From: an uncultured Clostridia bacterium
Lineage (GTDB): Bacteria > Bacillota > Clostridia > Lachnospirales > Lachnospiraceae
NCBI GenBank assembly: GCA_947178015.1
Contig: CAMWWW010000017.1
Coordinates: forward strand, 1-14,676
DNA length: 14,676 nucleotides
Reading direction: 5' to 3'
The notes under the pieces were generated by a model. It was not told where the DNA came from. It saw nothing but the letters and a program-made list of their open reading frames with translations, and made no database searches. Each line of letters opens with the position of its first letter. The stretch's first letter is position 1. A program made the translations under genes and the position numbers. Of the stretch, positions 13,762 through 14,676 are shown piece by piece.

Positions 13762-14676
13762 ATGGTAAAACGAACCATAAGGAAGTTCAAGAAAGCATTG
13801 GCGGCTGCTATGGCAGTGGTTATGGTGTGTTCCAGTGCAAATCCGCTGTATGCGGACATGGGCTTCGTAAATCAGCCGGGGGGGGGGTAAATCGGACAAT
13901 GTAATTCTTCAGGAGATTGCATTGGAGCTTGATTTGACTCAAGGGCTGAGTACTGGGGAAACTTACATGTACGACATGGTGAGCGTGGGCAAGGAGATGG
14001 CCTATACCAGTGAGGAAGCTGCAATGTCAAATGCAGATGTGACAGTTTCTGGATATGTTCAGGGAAAAACAGGTCCAGTAGAGGAGGACATAACAGAGAC
14101 AGGCATCCGTTTTACACCAGAGTATGATGGAACACTTCAGGTGGCTGGACAGCTTGAGGCAGGAGATACGTTCCAGATTGCACAGGTAACCGAGGTATCT
14201 GCAGTCAGCGGAAGTGCAGTGAAGGTGGTATTTGATTATAAGAATATCAAAGAAGAGACCGATAATGTCTTGTTTGACAAATTTGCGGTAAAGGCAGGAG
14301 AAACCTATTATATTGGCGCAGAGAAGTCAGACATGAAGGTTTATTTGTTCTCCTATGTATTTAAAGGATATTTTGATTCAGGAATCAGTCTTGCGGCAGA
14401 GGGAGCACGAGCAGCAAGGGAAACCGTAGAGCTTGATTTGACAGGTGGTTTGGATGTTGGAAAGACCTATATGGATGGAATGATCACAGTAGGTACTGCA
14501 ATGACGTATACGACAGGGAGTACGACATTGTCAAATTCAACAGAAAAAGTAGAAGGATATGCCACAAATGGAACCAATCCTAGTATTAAGGATGGAACAG
14601 GAGCCTTAATTCAGTTTACGCCAAATAAGGATGGAATGGTACAGGTGGCTGGACAGCTTGGTGCTTCCAAGAATTT
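13762..14676 (+). CDS. Secreted tandem-repeat protein, out of frame at a G10 tract; runs off the window
   Basis: The ATG at 13762 (AAGGAGG at 13745-13751 and GAGAGG nearer) starts a signal peptide: basic MVKRTIRKFKK, a hydrophobic core AAAMAVVMV and likely cleavage after PLYA (residue 31). At 13878-13887 ten G residues follow, and the frame hits TAA at 13888, giving only 42 residues. The frame one base further along is open from 13889 to the window end (13889-14676, 262 codons). Removing one G joins them as Pro-Gly-Gly-Gly-Lys-Ser-Asp. The body contains 168-residue tandem repeats, with LELDLTQGLSTGETY recurring as VELDLTGGLDVGKTY and VAGQL in both. A segment KAGETYYIGAEKSDMKVY resembles beta-sandwich modules of secreted surface or carbohydrate-active proteins. 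No specific family is claimed. It may be phase-variable, frameshifted during translation, a broken gene or a base-call error. Confidence 0.72.
13878..13887 (+). repeat. Homopolymeric G10 tract (candidate slippage site)
   Basis: This run of ten G residues sits inside a coding region 27 bases after the predicted signal-peptide cleavage point. Such a run is exceptional in this moderately AT-rich sequence; I saw none like it elsewhere in the window. G9, G6 or G12 would keep the gene in frame; G10 or G11 truncate it. Confidence 0.95.
13925..14428 (+). repeat. First 504-base tandem repeat unit of the secreted protein
   Basis: The unit starts at GAGCTTGATTTGAC and recurs at 14429 (exact 504-base period). 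CAGGTGGCTGGACAGCTTG is found at 14138 and again at 14642, the same distance apart. It encodes 168 residues with alternating strand-like segments. Confidence 0.8.
14429..14676 (+). repeat. Second 504-base repeat unit (cut by the window end)
   Basis: This repeats the first unit in the same order: VELDLTGGLDVGKTYM, GMITVGTAMTYTTG, QFTPNKDGMVQVAGQLG. Identity is moderate, highest at the two conserved stretches. More copies probably follow downstream. Confidence 0.8.

Noticed and set aside
13716..13904. 62-codon frame starting at ATG 13716
   Set aside because: It covers the promoter region and signal peptide in another frame, has no signal peptide or ribosome site of its own, and stops soon after the G-run.
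1..14676. CRISPR arrays, tRNA/rRNA genes, insertion sequences, phage or integrase genes
   Set aside because: I looked on both strands and saw no short regularly spaced repeats, tRNA cloverleaf ends, transposase motifs or terminal inverted repeats.

Overview
The window looks like a chromosomal segment of a low-GC, Gram-positive Clostridia bacterium, most likely Lachnospiraceae. The basis is the gene set (a Clostridia-style Tad/Flp pilus locus with DUF5702 and DUF6382 proteins, a TSCPD-domain protein, a stand-alone MurG), the strong AGGAGG-type ribosome binding sites and the protein sequence character. This assignment rests on family knowledge, not on a database search.

Region 1 (1-8204, + strand) is the 3' part of a Tad (tight adherence) type IVb pilus locus. 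It begins inside a TadB-like inner-membrane platform protein. Then come a TadC-like platform protein with an extra non-cytoplasmic domain, a tiny Flp1-type pilin, a large DUF5702 (TadG-like) protein, a TadE-like pseudopilin ending in two Cys/His modules, a small A24 prepilin peptidase, a second TadE-like pseudopilin, a DUF6382 protein lacking the usual FHA module, and a rhomboid intramembrane protease. Gaps are short or genes overlap, so this is probably one operon. The peptidase would process the pilin and pseudopilins, TadB/TadC form the assembly platform, and the ATPase (CpaF/TadA) presumably lies upstream of the window.

Region 2 (8205-12078) holds housekeeping or unlinked genes. These are a flavodoxin-like/SCP2 fusion (+), a soluble orphan histidine kinase (-) whose 3' end overlaps it, a HIT-family hydrolase (+) with a clear intrinsic terminator, and a two-gene operon on the - strand: a TSCPD protein followed by a stand-alone murG.

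Region 3 (12079-14676, + strand) is a regulatory and surface module. An ECF-type sigma factor overlaps the gene for its zf-HC2 transmembrane anti-sigma factor. Two related hairpins follow (the first a good terminator), then the start of a secreted repeat protein that runs off the window. That last gene is the most striking item. Its signal peptide is followed directly by a run of ten G residues that puts the rest of the long open frame out of register, so the sequence as given encodes a 42-residue product. A run of nine G would restore a continuous secreted protein built of 168-residue tandem repeats. This may be a phase-variable (slipped-strand) switch, a programmed +1 frameshift, or a homopolymer sequencing error.
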